Of a stretch of DNA of 64,000 nucleotides, positions 55,501 through 64,000 are shown piece by piece. Source of the DNA: Dipteris shenzhenensis (Eukaryota; Polypodiophyta; Polypodiopsida; Gleicheniales); the NCBI GenBank assembly GCA_047967505.1, contig CM106539.1. One strand, given 5' to 3'. How positions within the stretch are numbered: the stretch's first letter is position 1; the number at the start of each line of letters is the position of its first letter. The notes below the pieces were generated by a model. The model did no database searches and had not been told where the DNA came from. It worked only from the letters and a program-made list of their open reading frames with translations. The translations under genes and the position numbers were made by a program.

Positions 55501-56932
55501 GCACAATGCTGATGGGTCTGTTAGCAGGTACAAGGCAAGATTGGTTGCCAAAGGTTTTGCGCAGACATATGGAATTGACTATGAGGAAACTTTCAGCCCA
55601 GTTGCAAGGATGGCAACCGTGAGAGCAGTAATTGCTATGGCTGCTGCAAAGGGATGGTCTTTGCATCAGATGGATGTGAAAAATGCCTTCTTGCATGGTG
55701 ATTTGCAGGAAGAGGTTTATATGATGCAGCCAGAAGGTTATGAGGATAACTCACACCCCGATTTTGTATGCAGGTTGCGCAAAGCCTTGTATGGCTTAAA
55801 ACAGGCGCCAAGGGCATGGTCAGACAAGATAGGGCAATATCTTGTCACTATTGGATTTCAGATTTCCAATTCAGATTTTTCACTTTATGTGAAAAGGACA
55901 AACAGAGGGATTGTGCTTATAGTCATCTATGTTGATGACTTGATTATAACAGGTGATAGTGATGCAGACATTAATGAAGTGAAGCTGCTGTTGAAGCAGA
56001 AATTTGAGATGAAGGATTTGGGAGAGCTGCGTTACTTCTTGGGCATTGAGGTTATTAGATCCCCGAGTGGGATATGGCTGTTGCAAAGGCAATACGGTTT
56101 GGACATGCTGTCCAAATATGGGATGACAGGCTGTAAGCCTATTTCTGTTCCATTGGAGCAGAATGTGAAGCTGAATGCAGAGTCAGGTGAGCTTCTTGAA
56201 GATATTACTATGTACAGGCGCATAGTAGGTAGCTTGATTTACATGACTATAACCAGACCAGATTTGAGCTATGCTGTGGGGCTGGTGAGTCAGTTTATGC
56301 AGGCACCGAGGAAGCCACATTTGGATGCGGCTAGGCGCATACTGCGGTATGTGAAGTCCACATTGCATTATGGACTGTTTTATGAAGCTGGGTGTGCATT
56401 ACAGGTACATGGATACACAGATGCTGACTGGGCTGGTAGTGTCTCAGATAGGAGATCTACTAGTGGTTTTATGTTTTCCCTTGGGAGTGGTGCCATCAGT
56501 TGGAGCAGCAAGAAGCAGCCAACAGTTGCCTTGTCGAGCACAGAGGCTGAGTACAGGGGTGCAGCAATGGCTGCATGTGAGGTAGCTTGGTTACGGAAGC
56601 TACTTGCAGATATGGGACAGTCAATTCATGCAGCAGTTGTCATTCATTGTGACAACATTAGCAGCATCATGCTTGCTAATAACCCAGTTTATCATGCTAG
56701 AACGAAGCACATTGAGGTGCATTATCACTTTGTGAGAGAGAAGGTTCTAGCTGGTGAGATTGATCTTGTCTATGTCAGCACTGAGGAGCAGGTGGCTGAT
56801 ATTTTTACGAAGGCATTGGGTACCGGGAAGCTTCGCAGATTTAGGAGCTTGCTTGGTGTACGTGAGATGGATTTGAGCTTGAGGGGGAGTGTTGAGATAT
56901 CAAGCTCTACCCCCGATATATCTCCTGGATGA
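52577..56932 (+). CDS. intact Ty1/Copia Gag-Pol polyprotein
   Basis: A single frame of 1,451 codons starts at [16 protein letters not shown]. An upstream in-frame ATG at 52550 adds nine residues but lacks the Gag start consensus. Numbered from 52550, domains are: UBN2-type Gag about 15-210; RG- and Gln-rich linker 222-275; CCHC knuckle C281-C294; protease VDSGAS (D349); GAG-pre-integrase WHKRIGH...CEAC (485-524); integrase D551, D613, E649 with 35-residue D-E spacing; RT about 955-1200 with YVDD at 1127-1130; RNase H with TDADWAG near 1290 and SSTEAEY, to IFTKALG. All catalytic motifs are present and the length is normal for Copia. Gag and Pol share one frame, as is usual in plant Copia. The upstream leader (52063-52576) is non-coding. 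Transcription is presumably from the 5' LTR. Confidence 0.96.
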   Translation: MSENLSTIVSEKLDKNNFQAWKFRMTNFLMGKGVWDYISGETTEPVLGAAPTPAELKAFKEWHEKARKCLYWLSVSISDSMIVHIQDVETPKEAWDTLVKLYSTNTKARKMQLKQELHNVQRKNLNINEYSLKVKGLADSLASIGAPVDDEDLVSVTLNGLGKDYAQFRTSIGVRETFPDFQELIALLLSEEQRNGGSATSTSQETAFYSNTGRGRGRGRGRFGGRAGNQNQQQQQENQSYGGGRGSSRGRGSQRGRGSWQRNQQVNSSTECYYCGKPGHKENTCYKKQNDIKSGKLQQSNYASSSGHGDDRNEHLFVMQHMVNSMSGDAAACNDVWYVDSGASNHMTSHGEWFHDVRNLDKPGYVETGDDTAHPITQVGKVPLAMQDGKTKYLADVLHVPKITKNLVSVGQMVEQGLQVRFNPDGCFVEDLKNKCRLVAKGNKNGRMFTLDVDMPEVKAAMFAHGRGVIADIEIWHKRIGHVNIQRLKSMQTKNIVAGLPKFRVEGMQKVCEACQMGKQTRHAFPKNAKVSRRPLEVIHSDVWTTKAASIGGCHYYVTFIDDYTRKVWIYFMKHKSEVFSHFKAFKAMVEKEKGVHIKVLRSDGGGEYFSEEFCEYLKEQGIQRKYSCRSTPQQNGVAERKNRHIAEVGRAILNEKNMPDYFWAEAVATAVYIMNRTPTAVVHGMTPEEMYTGQKPDISHLKVFGCIAYVHVPDEKRTKLDPKAEKCIFIGYAQHQKGYRCYNPSTRKMQVSRDVVFDEMSSWYAPTVMVGDADAGNGNAAINAEQQSQALSGPRESSTSGSNAWTGRLRSSESSHGSPDSVVQVSHKGKEKVDHAPVFDVSAGSSHVDGESSGSEMSLDEELGIPSVVTPGARKSRHDLKTPATDPVVRRSTRIKYPVDRLRYDGYTAHHYAYMLKVLEEPEPTCFEDAAGHKNWEAAMDEEMAALDANHTWDLMPLPHDKKAIGCKWVYKVKHNADGSVSRYKARLVAKGFAQTYGIDYEETFSPVARMATVRAVIAMAAAKGWSLHQMDVKNAFLHGDLQEEVYMMQPEGYEDNSHPDFVCRLRKALYGLKQAPRAWSDKIGQYLVTIGFQISNSDFSLYVKRTNRGIVLIVIYVDDLIITGDSDADINEVKLLLKQKFEMKDLGELRYFLGIEVIRSPSGIWLLQRQYGLDMLSKYGMTGCKPISVPLEQNVKLNAESGELLEDITMYRRIVGSLIYMTITRPDLSYAVGLVSQFMQAPRKPHLDAARRILRYVKSTLHYGLFYEAGCALQVHGYTDADWAGSVSDRRSTSGFMFSLGSGAISWSSKKQPTVALSSTEAEYRGAAMAACEVAWLRKLLADMGQSIHAAVVIHCDNISSIMLANNPVYHARTKHIEVHYHFVREKVLAGEIDLVYVSTEEQVADIFTKALGTGKLRRFRSLLGVREMDLSLRGSVEISSSTPDISPG

Positions 56933-57043
56933 CTATCATTTATGTCACCGCCTATGTTAGTTGTACTCGTGGTGTAGTTAGACTACCACGTATGTTTTTG
57001 GTTTGGGTTCACATATGAACCACGTATTCTAGGTTTGACATAT
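56890..57043 (+). repeat. truncated 3' LTR of Copia copy 3
   Basis: TGTTGAGATATCAAGC to gtttgacatat matches the 5' LTR, then stops where GGGGCAAGGAT begins. About 144 bp, including the R/U5 end, are lost. Confidence 0.92.
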
Positions 57044-57184
57044 GGGGCAAGGATAATTTTTTGCAGATTAGATCAAAACTTGTCGGACTTGGTCACAAAA
57101 CTTAGATCAAAACTTGTCGGACTTGGGAGTTGTGACCAAGTCCGACAAGTTTTGATCTAATCTGCAAAAAATTATCCTTGCCCC
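57044..57184. mobile_element. foldback element with perfect 55-bp inverted arms
   Basis: The arms 57044-57098 (starting GGGGCAAGGATAATTTTTTG) and 57130-57184 (ending CAAAAAATTATCCTTGCCCC) are exact complements. The 31-bp spacer carries a further direct copy of part of the left arm (tagatcaaaacttgtcggac). There is no coding capacity. No flanking duplication was found: the left neighbour is the LTR and the right neighbour is cccttttttgag. Confidence 0.9.
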
Positions 57185-57310
57185 CCTTTTTTGAGAGAAT
57201 ATTCTCAAGGGAAGTCCTTAAAGGGCCCCAAAATGAGCTCCAAATTTCCCTAATGGGGTTTTAAATTTTTATGGAGTTACAGAAAATAGACATACACAAG
57301 GGGTTTTTTA

Positions 57311-57640
57311 GTGAAAATTTCATTACATAAGAGATACTTTAATCATCTTGAATTTTCCAGAAGGGGTGCATATAGGTTTATTTTAATACCCCTTGATCAC
57401 ACGTGCTATATGGGGTTTTTACATAGTGGCTCCCTTGGGAAAATATGTGGACAACTCTTGAAGAAGTTTTGTATGGTAGATTGCAAGATTGCAACCACTC
57501 TCATGGAACAGAGTTTGAAACTTACAGAAGATCCAAATAAGTCTACAATCAATTACAAGTACTATCGATAACTCATCGTATCTCTTATATATCTGCCTAT
57601 CACAAAGCCAAATATTTGTTATGCAGTAAGTTCTCCAACA
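57311..57640 (+). pseudogene. Copia RT fragment
   Basis: GKICGQLLKKFCMVDCKIAT, TLMEQSLKLTEDPNKSTINY, then (after a stop) LIVSLIYLPITKPNICYAVS match the RT segment LKKFGM-DCK...P-E...YR-LVGSLIYL-TRPDI-YAV. The PRR-type upstream part and YVDD are absent. It is followed by the LTR at 57851, which may be its 3' LTR. Confidence 0.8.
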
Positions 57641-57850
57641 ACAATATAATGTAATAATCAATCGGCTCAAGAACCAAACCATTTGGGAAAGAGCTTCTCG
57701 ACAAGAACCGACAAACTCTTAGTTTGAAGCAGAGGAAGGGCATTCCCATTAAAGGGGTGTGATTGGATGTAATGTTCAGTCCTTCTTCAATTCCCCATAA
57801 TCATCATCTTGAGGGAAGGACTACTTCATGATGTTGATCTTGACAGAAGG

Positions 57851-58070
57851 TGTTGAGGATTCATCTCTACATCATAAGGTGCATAGCACTAACACATAGA
57901 GTGCTAAAAATATCACAGAGGTTGAAACCCTAACCCTAAAGGTTTGTATATATTCATCTTTTCAACTAATGCTAGTGTACAGTTAGTCATTTGTGGTGTG
58001 CTCTCTAGCTGTGCCCTCTCTCCTCGTCTCCAATGTCCACTCTTCTCCTCTTATCTCTCAATATTTGTTC
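57851..58070 (+). repeat. Copia LTR related to that at 47310
   Basis: It starts TGTTGAGGATTC after a gagggaagg purine run. It shares ttgtatatattc, caacta.tgctagtgtacag and ttagtcatttgtggtgtgct with the 47310 LTR. It contains a plant telomere-type run aaaccctaaccctaaagg. The 3' end is near tttgttca. It is diverged from 47310, so an old partner or another copy. Confidence 0.75.
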
Positions 58071-58083
58071 ACCCCTGCCCCCC

Positions 58084-58086
<3 letters not shown>

Positions 58087-58120
<34 letters not shown>
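58087..58120. repeat. (TC)n microsatellite
   Basis: About 17 uninterrupted TC units. A shorter (TCTG)/(TC) run is at 58316-58353. Confidence 0.95.
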
Positions 58121-58124
<4 letters not shown>

Positions 58125-58359
58125 CCCCTACCTTTCCTAGCGAGATCACGATTGCCAGGCCTTATGTATGGACCAATCATAGCTAATTGACTAGCTAGGT
58201 GCCACATGTTGTCACCACTATAGTATCACAAATATAAAAGCACTCTTCAATTGAGCCCCCCCAACCATCCCATGAGGTTGAGTCAAGGCTTAGCAAACAT
58301 TTCCAACATCTCTGTCTCTATCTGTCTGTCTGTCTGTCTATCTCTCTCTCTCTCATTGG

Positions 58360-59290
58360 GAACATGACACTCATAGGCTCTCATTATTTATTGTGACACT
58401 TGAGCTTGTAACAAAGGCTTTGGAAAAGGCAAGTGATGTCCTACTTATATCTGTGACGGTGGTACGACATGCACCATGGAAATCGGTGCATGCATTGGTT
58501 GGCTCTAAGTTTTGCATGGCCGTGTTACATTGTCCAATAGTGCTTTTGAAGCTAGGCAGTAGACTAATCAATGTTAATAGTGCACAGCCTCTGGTCTCTT
58601 CTATAAATATTCTTCAGGTCTCTTCTATGAATATCTGAAGTTAGGATTGGTTTTGTCTCTTTGTCTAGAAGCTTCTTTCAGTGAGCATCGACTCAAGCAT
58701 CTTTGTCTTCTAGTAGTAGTTGCTCATAGGGTCCCTAGTAGACTTTAATGGAGTCCTCCCATGTAGTCTATTGTAAATGGCAATAAGCCATGTAGGCATG
58801 AGTTGCCAATCTATGAAAAAAGTATCATTTTCTCTCAATAGCATGTCACACATTCTTGATATTTTATGTGTTGAAAGTTTCCAATTATTACATTCTATTT
58901 TGAGTTAAATACTAGGAAGGTGTTGTGGATTCAATTTGGTGGAGAGATTCAATAGCATGTTGTTGGTGAGACTTGCTATGTCTTTGACTCATTCAAGTTG
59001 GTTGCATGGATTTATGGAAGAAAGACAAGTCTCAAGGCTTAGTTTTTATGTTTGATGGTCAAAAAGTCCTTGCAAGTTGCATGGCAAATATTGACACGTC
59101 TACATCTCATGTAGAAAGTTTTATGGAGCATTGTCTTAGGATCTAAGAACAACCAAAGGATAATGAGCCAAAAAAGGTGACTCTCTAGAAGCAACACGAC
59201 AAGAAGGCTATAGGAATATCAAGTAACTCTCTAGAAGCAACATGACAAGAAGGCTATAGGAATATTAAGTAAGGCTCTAGGGAGGACTAT
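58360..59290. other. no recognisable gene
   Basis: There are only short frames. A near-exact ~50-bp direct repeat (agtaa.tctctagaagcaaca.gacaagaaggctatagga) lies at about 59180-59275. Confidence 0.35.
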
Positions 59291-59309
59291 TTCCATCACT
59301 GAGATATCT

Positions 59310-59790
59310 CAAGGAATACATTCAACAATTGGACCATCTTGGAGAGTCTATTTGGTATAAGATGAAACACTCCAGTTCATTTTTAAAGCAAGAACTCTTC
59401 AGTTTTTATATGGATGAAATCAAGAGCCTAGGTAGACTTCAATCACTAATGAAACAATTGTGTGGACTAGGTTCTAAAGTTGATGAGGAGGATGTGAAGG
59501 CAATTCTTCTTTCAAACATTTCACAAAAATATCCCAATTTGGTGCAAATCCTCTTGGTCAATTTCAAAGCTCTTGAATTCATTGATTTTTTTCTCTCTTG
59601 TTAAGTGGAGAAAGGCAATTGAATGCAAGCTCACTTGTTGGAGAGCCAATGTATGTATCTAGCTACTAGTAGTAGCCAAAAAAAGAGATCTATAGGAAAA
59701 AAGGATAGTGTCTAGGGAAAGGAGATACTGAAGTGTTCCTATTCTAATAAACGTGGTCATGAAGAAAGTTCTGCTATAGAAATGCATTCA
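59310..59790 (+). pseudogene. Copia gag fragment (UBN2-like) with decayed zinc knuckle
   Basis: IWYKMKHSSSFLKQELFSFY, SLGRLQSLMKQLCGLGSKVD and EEDVKAILLSNISQKYPNLV fit a Copia Gag core (short loop, DEED, L-SLP-Y). About 120 bp later CSYSNKRGHEESSA is a broken CCHC knuckle. Stops lie in between. No pol follows. Confidence 0.65.
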
Positions 59791-59919
59791 ACTCCAAACA
59801 TATAAAATATAAAGCACTAGTGACTCTGAAGAGATTCCACCAATTGAAGATATTACTAGTTTGGTGATGGCAAAAGAAGTGGGCCACTAATCATTATGTT
59901 GCAATGTTCTACACACATG

Positions 59920-60870
59920 GCAATTTTGGGTGTTGCTAGCGACATCCTTATTAAATGAGATGATACAAGCGTCACCGGTACTTTAAGCAAACATTTCCAA
60001 TGAAATAGCCTCAATGGTTTTTAGTTTATATTTTGCATTCCTTAATCATTGCAATGAAACCAATAGTGAAAGGGAAATTCTTGTATATAAAAGGGAATCA
60101 TTAGTTATTGAAAGGGAGCTAGTAGCAAAGGGAATCGTTGGTCAATTTGAAAGGGAGACAGTAGTGAAAGGGAACATTTTGGTAGATGATTCTTAGATGG
60201 ATTCCCATCCTCTACTTCCTAAAGATAGCTCCACTAGTGAAACTATAGGGACTTGTAATTAGATGGCTTCCTAGGTCCCCTACTTCCCCTAGTTTCACTA
60301 GTGAAACTATAGGGACTGGTGATTAATGCCTAATCACCATATTTGCAACAAAAAAACACCAAAGTTTTATATTTTATGGGTATCCTCAAATAAGCTAGCC
60401 AACTAATTGTTATGTATCAATGCTCTACATGTAGGCAATTTTAAATGTTGATAGCTATATAAGTTTCACCTTACACAAGGTACTTCAAGAAAACATTTCC
60501 ATGTTTATGATATAGCTTCAATTTCTTTACTGTGATCTCCTCGTGATCTCAAAGGGAACTAGTAGTGAAAGGAAATGTCTTTGTGGATGAATCATAGATG
60601 GGTTCCCATTGATAGTTTCACTAGGAAAACTACACTACCTAGTGACTAATGCCATATGTAGTAACAAATATTTTGATTGACTTTGCTTATTAAATGCATT
60701 TCTTAGGCTACATTTCAAAACGGAACCATCAATAAAAGGAAATAATTGAAACAGAACCAATAGTAAAAGTGAACATTTTAAAAGATGACTTGTAGATGGT
60801 TTTCTATAGATGGTTTTGCTGGTGAAACTATGCAACCTACTATGGGTTGCAGTAACACATGTTGTATTTT
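59920..60870. repeat. decayed tandem array, about three diverged copies
   Basis: A segment with gtt..aatg.tctaca...ggcaatttt...gttg (59940, 60410), aagcaaacatttcca/aagaaaacatttcca (59985, 60488), and gtagtgaaagg.aa...gatg..tcttagatgg.ttcccat (60160, 60550, weaker at 60770) recurs at roughly 390-495-bp spacing. A 20-bp perfect palindrome TAGTTTCACTAGTGAAACTA is at 60290-60309. There is no coding potential. Confidence 0.55.
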
Positions 60871-61616
60871 CTTTTGCTTGTAAATATGCATGAGATTCTT
60901 TGAAATGCATTCCTATATCTTCAAAGTTTTTTTAAAGCTACCTTTAATTTGACTTTTTGTTCTCCTTTTATCACTTCATGTTAGCTGTTTACATTGTGGC
61001 CTCAACCTTTCCTGAGATGAAGACCGTAGATGTGTTTATATATTTATAGATCCTTTCATAGATAGGTTTGCTCTATAAAACTCCATGGACTGAGTAAATG
61101 GTTTTGCAGATTTGGTCAAGATGCAATTGTTGTCACTAATCTTAAGGATTATTTATACTAGTTGTTGTGTCTTGCTATGCTCAATATTTTACTTAGGATT
61201 TTAGTGAGAGGAGAAAAAATCAATTGAGTTGGCAAGATAGAAAGTGGTTGGAGGATGGTATTTGCTACTGTAAGTGTAAGTTTTTTACTTTATACATTTA
61301 TTCTTTTGTGACTTTGTTTCATTTTCTAGTAACACTATTGTAAGGTTATCTATGTATGTTCAACATGGGAAAATTGAAATTTGACTTTCAGCTTAATGCA
61401 AGAAATTTCATTCTTCCATGCCTAAGGATGATAGAGACTCCAAGCTTCAAAAGATTCATTAGGGTAATTTTGGTGTCAAAAAGTTCCTCTTGGATTAAGC
61501 CCTTAAATTTGTGATTAGCAAACCAACCAATGGGAAGGTTTGGGCGTTAAAACAATGGAAGATCCCATATTGGCCTCTCATTCGTAGAGAGACCTCCCTT
61601 GAGCCCCACTAAGCTC

Positions 61617-61651
<35 letters not shown>

Positions 61652-62820
61652 AAATGTTGTTAATAAATTTAGTAGTTTCGAATTTGATAAGAAATTGTTC
61701 TATATTATTTTTATGAATCTTTAAAATGTTGATTATTAATAAATTTGGTAGCTTTAAAGTTCACAAGATATGAGTCGTTTTAAATCTATTAAAATGTTGA
61801 TTTTTTTGGGAAAAATATCATGGTAAATTATTCTATTGGTTTATAGTATGCAATTGTGGTGATAGATCTGAATATTGGTTCCTAGATTTAATAAAATCAT
61901 GTAATATATTTTATTGCCCAAAATTTTATCCCTAAATGATATTAAACCTCACAACTTTTAAGAGTCTAGAGGTAGCTATATGAATGCCCCAGGGCTAAAA
62001 TTAGTCTTTATTGTACTCATCTGCTACACTCAACCTCTTCAAACCTCAACTCACACCAGCTCCTATAGACCTCAAACGGCCACACTCCATGATACATACC
62101 ACTAGTTCATGGCTTCTACTCATTATTTGAGTAGAGAGATGGACTTGTATGAGACGTTTGATCGCAAGATTGATGTGCTAGTGATAGTCCTTAAGAACAT
62201 GCACATTTTTTAAGATATTGTTCATTACATCAATGAAAAAGTTAAACCTTCATGATCCAATTAGGCATTGGATAGAGGAGAATGGGTTCACAGTTTCACA
62301 ATGCTAATCTTGGTTTTAGATATAGGATGCAAAGAACATGTAAATCCTTGAGTTCAGAAACTCTAGGAAAATATCAGAGGAGGAGTTAGATCTCCAAATG
62401 GGGCCTCTAGGAACCCGTTTTGTATCCTTACCTTTAACATATTGTGAAATCATTCTAGAAATGGAGGACACCCCTGCACCTCCATTCATATAGGAAGTGC
62501 CTACTCTTCTTGCAGTAGAAAGCAAAAAATAGATGTGGAAACAAATGTAAATGTGATTGTCAAAGTCAACCTTTCCTTGGAGTGGTCCAACAAAACACTG
62601 GAAAAAGGGAAGCACACTATATAGGTAGAAAAATTGATTAGCGTAGAGCTAGTTAAGAAGCAACCGATACATCTTCCATCAGATAGCTTGCAATGTAGAA
62701 GGGGAAGAATAGGAAGAAGAGGAAGGAGAGAAAGTAGTGGAGGAGGGTATAAGGGAAGAGATTTTATTGCAAACCCTTCCAAATGTTTTGGTTAAAATAC
62801 ATAATTTTTGTTCCTAATTG
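60871..62820. other. no recognisable gene; (GA)n microsatellite at 61617-61648
   Basis: This is AT-rich sequence. A GA microsatellite (about 16 units) is followed by an imperfect ~85-bp tandem repeat of ttaaaatgttg..tt.ttaataaatttggtag (61650-61800). Nothing codes convincingly. Confidence 0.4.
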
Positions 62821-62829
62821 ATATTTAGC

Positions 62830-63400
62830 TGAGGGAGGATGAAGCATTAGGGGCACTCTCCACTTTGGAAAGTAGTATTGTAGGGGGCTTGAAGCGTTCA
62901 AAGGCGACACTTAAGCAAGATCCATTCAGCCTACAAATGGGAGAATTAGAGTCACTAGGAACCTTTCTTAATCGAATGCAAGATCTACTAAAATAACTAC
63001 ACCGGAGTTGAAGATGAAGACAATGAAGGCAATTCTATGGAAGTGCTTAACCACTAGGTATAATGAAATTGTTCAAATACTGCACCTAGATGATGATTCT
63101 AATTTAATAGACTGGCATTGTTGATGAGTGAAAAGAAGCATGAAGAAGACCTTCGACCACATGGAGAACTAGCCTATGGTGTTAGAGCCGCATATGGTGC
63201 CAAGAAGAAGAAAGGTTGTGGTTATTGTGGTAAGCCAAATTATGACAAAGAACACTACTAGAAGAAGCAAAGAGTTCTCAGCATGATAAAAGCTCAAATA
63301 ATTCAAAGGACAAACCTCTTGAGGCATCATCTAATGCTATGATTGATTTTGCTACTAGTGCAGAAAGCCACAGGGCAAGTTTAGGATGTTGAGGGGGGAT
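62830..63400 (+). pseudogene. second Copia gag fragment with knuckle remnant
   Basis: LREDEALGALSTLESSIVGG, LGTFLNRMQDLLK, KTMKAILWKCLTTRYNEIVQ and GCGYCGKPNYDKEHY (CCHC-like, last Cys missing) occur in order over about 550 bp, in shifting frames. It ends near FATSAESH at 63370. It is not functional. Confidence 0.55.
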
Positions 63401-64000
63401 CATATGTTGCACTAGTCTTGAAACTCATGGTTCTTATGGCGCTTATACATTTTGTTTTGAGTCACAAATTTTGTTCTTATGGTGTTTGTTGTAATTGCAC
63501 TAGTCATGAGCTATTTTCAAGTCATTCTTGGATATCACAGGTGTCTATAGTGAGCTTTATTTTGGACCTTCTACCCATTTTATTTCAGGGGGTGATTGAT
63601 GGAGTATGATCCTCATGGGGGCATATTTGCTTCTAAGGCTTAAAGTGGGGCAATAGGGACTTGTGATTGGTTGATGGATGTGGAGCTCTTGGTTGGTTGG
63701 TTGGCCCATACAAGTATTCGTTGATGATTGGTTCTCTACTGTGATAGCCATATGCATGATAGCCATGTGGCAATATACAACATGGCAAAAAACTCTCTTG
63801 ATGTCTGGCTCCTGCATAGTCACATGGAAGGTGGTTGATAGCTTCTCTTTTTGTCTTGGACTAGCGCAAATGTGCTTCTTCTCCACACTCATGAGAGTCA
63901 CCTTTGAGTGTCTTAGCTTCTAGTATTATATAATACTAGAGCAGCTACTTTGTAGTGTCCATAGTAGAGTCTCAAGTCCATGTAAGCCAACAAACTAAGG
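63401..64000. other. no recognisable gene
   Basis: The short frames (for example 63418-63609 and 63678-63923) are Phe/Cys/Trp-rich and resemble nothing I know. I see no repeats or transposon ends. Confidence 0.3.

Larger units (their letters stand above)
51752..57043 (+). mobile_element. Copia element (copy 3) with intact gag-pol, 3' LTR truncated
   Basis: 5' LTR 51752-52049, PBS 52050-52062, gag-pol 52577-56932, polypurine tract to 56889, 3' LTR 56890-57043 (154 of 298 bp). The retained part of the 3' LTR shows no differences from the 5' LTR by eye. Its left end cuts an older minus-strand Copia. Its right end is replaced by a foldback element, so no TSD can be checked. Confidence 0.95.

Noticed and set aside
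47310-58070. One Copia element bounded by the LTRs at 47310 and 57851
   Set aside because: The LTRs differ substantially, no common 5-bp flank was found, and the interior holds fragments in both orientations.
1-64000. tRNA or rRNA genes
   Set aside because: I saw no cloverleaf or rRNA-like sequence. The only tRNA-related matches are short primer-binding sites complementary to initiator Met-tRNA.

Overview
The window looks like a repeat-dense stretch of a vascular-plant nuclear genome. It holds Ty1/Copia retrotransposons primed by the initiator-Met tRNA (PBS TGGTATCAGAGC), CACTA/En-Spm TNPD transposase relics, a Ty3/Gypsy fragment, MITE and foldback elements, spliceosomal-type introns, AT-rich spacers and minisatellites. 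Nothing looks bacterial. The nested and inverted decay, together with a transposase-like family I associate with non-flowering plants, makes a fern or other large-genome non-angiosperm plausible, but that is inference. I recognise no intact host gene.

Layout. 0-3.2 kb: decayed Copia pol (+) with its 3' LTR. 4.2-7.3 kb: N-terminal part of a split zinc-finger/DDE-like transposase gene (+), with an intronic duplication carrying a clean 246-bp MITE. 7.3-7.7 kb: GGA-rich tract. 7.95-14.5 kb: CACTA relics with CGCTATATAGCG subterminal repeats. 14.5-15.0 kb: the missing C-terminal part of the split transposase, on the opposite strand, with a recognisable intron. 15.9-18.0 kb: two long imperfect palindromes. 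19-20 kb: minisatellite and CACTA fragment (+). 20.1-24.0 kb: 5'-truncated Copia (-) lying inside that CACTA. 24.0-26.6 kb: DUF4216 fragment, Cys-rich ORF, Gypsy pol fragment and kinase-like pseudogene.

26.6-32.1 kb: complete Copia (-) with TSD ATTCA and a single nonsense codon. 32.3-33.3 kb: higher-order tandem array. 33.7-36.8 kb: CACTA TNPD (-), interrupted by a Copia (36.8-47.3 kb, TSD GTGAT), which is itself interrupted by a very young Copia (40.7-46.0 kb, TSD TATCC). 47.3-51.7 kb: another Copia LTR, GC-richer non-coding sequence, a minisatellite and a Copia fragment (-). 51.75-57.04 kb: Copia with one intact 1,451-codon Gag-Pol frame, whose 3' LTR is cut by a perfect 55-bp inverted-repeat element. 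57.2-64 kb: old Copia pieces, microsatellites and decayed tandem repeats.

The elements form a readable stratigraphy (CACTA, then Copia, then nested Copia). The two near-identical Copia copies at 26.6 and 51.8 kb, in opposite orientation, are the best candidates for recent activity. The most unusual object is the split, apparently inverted transposase-like gene at 4.2-15.0 kb.
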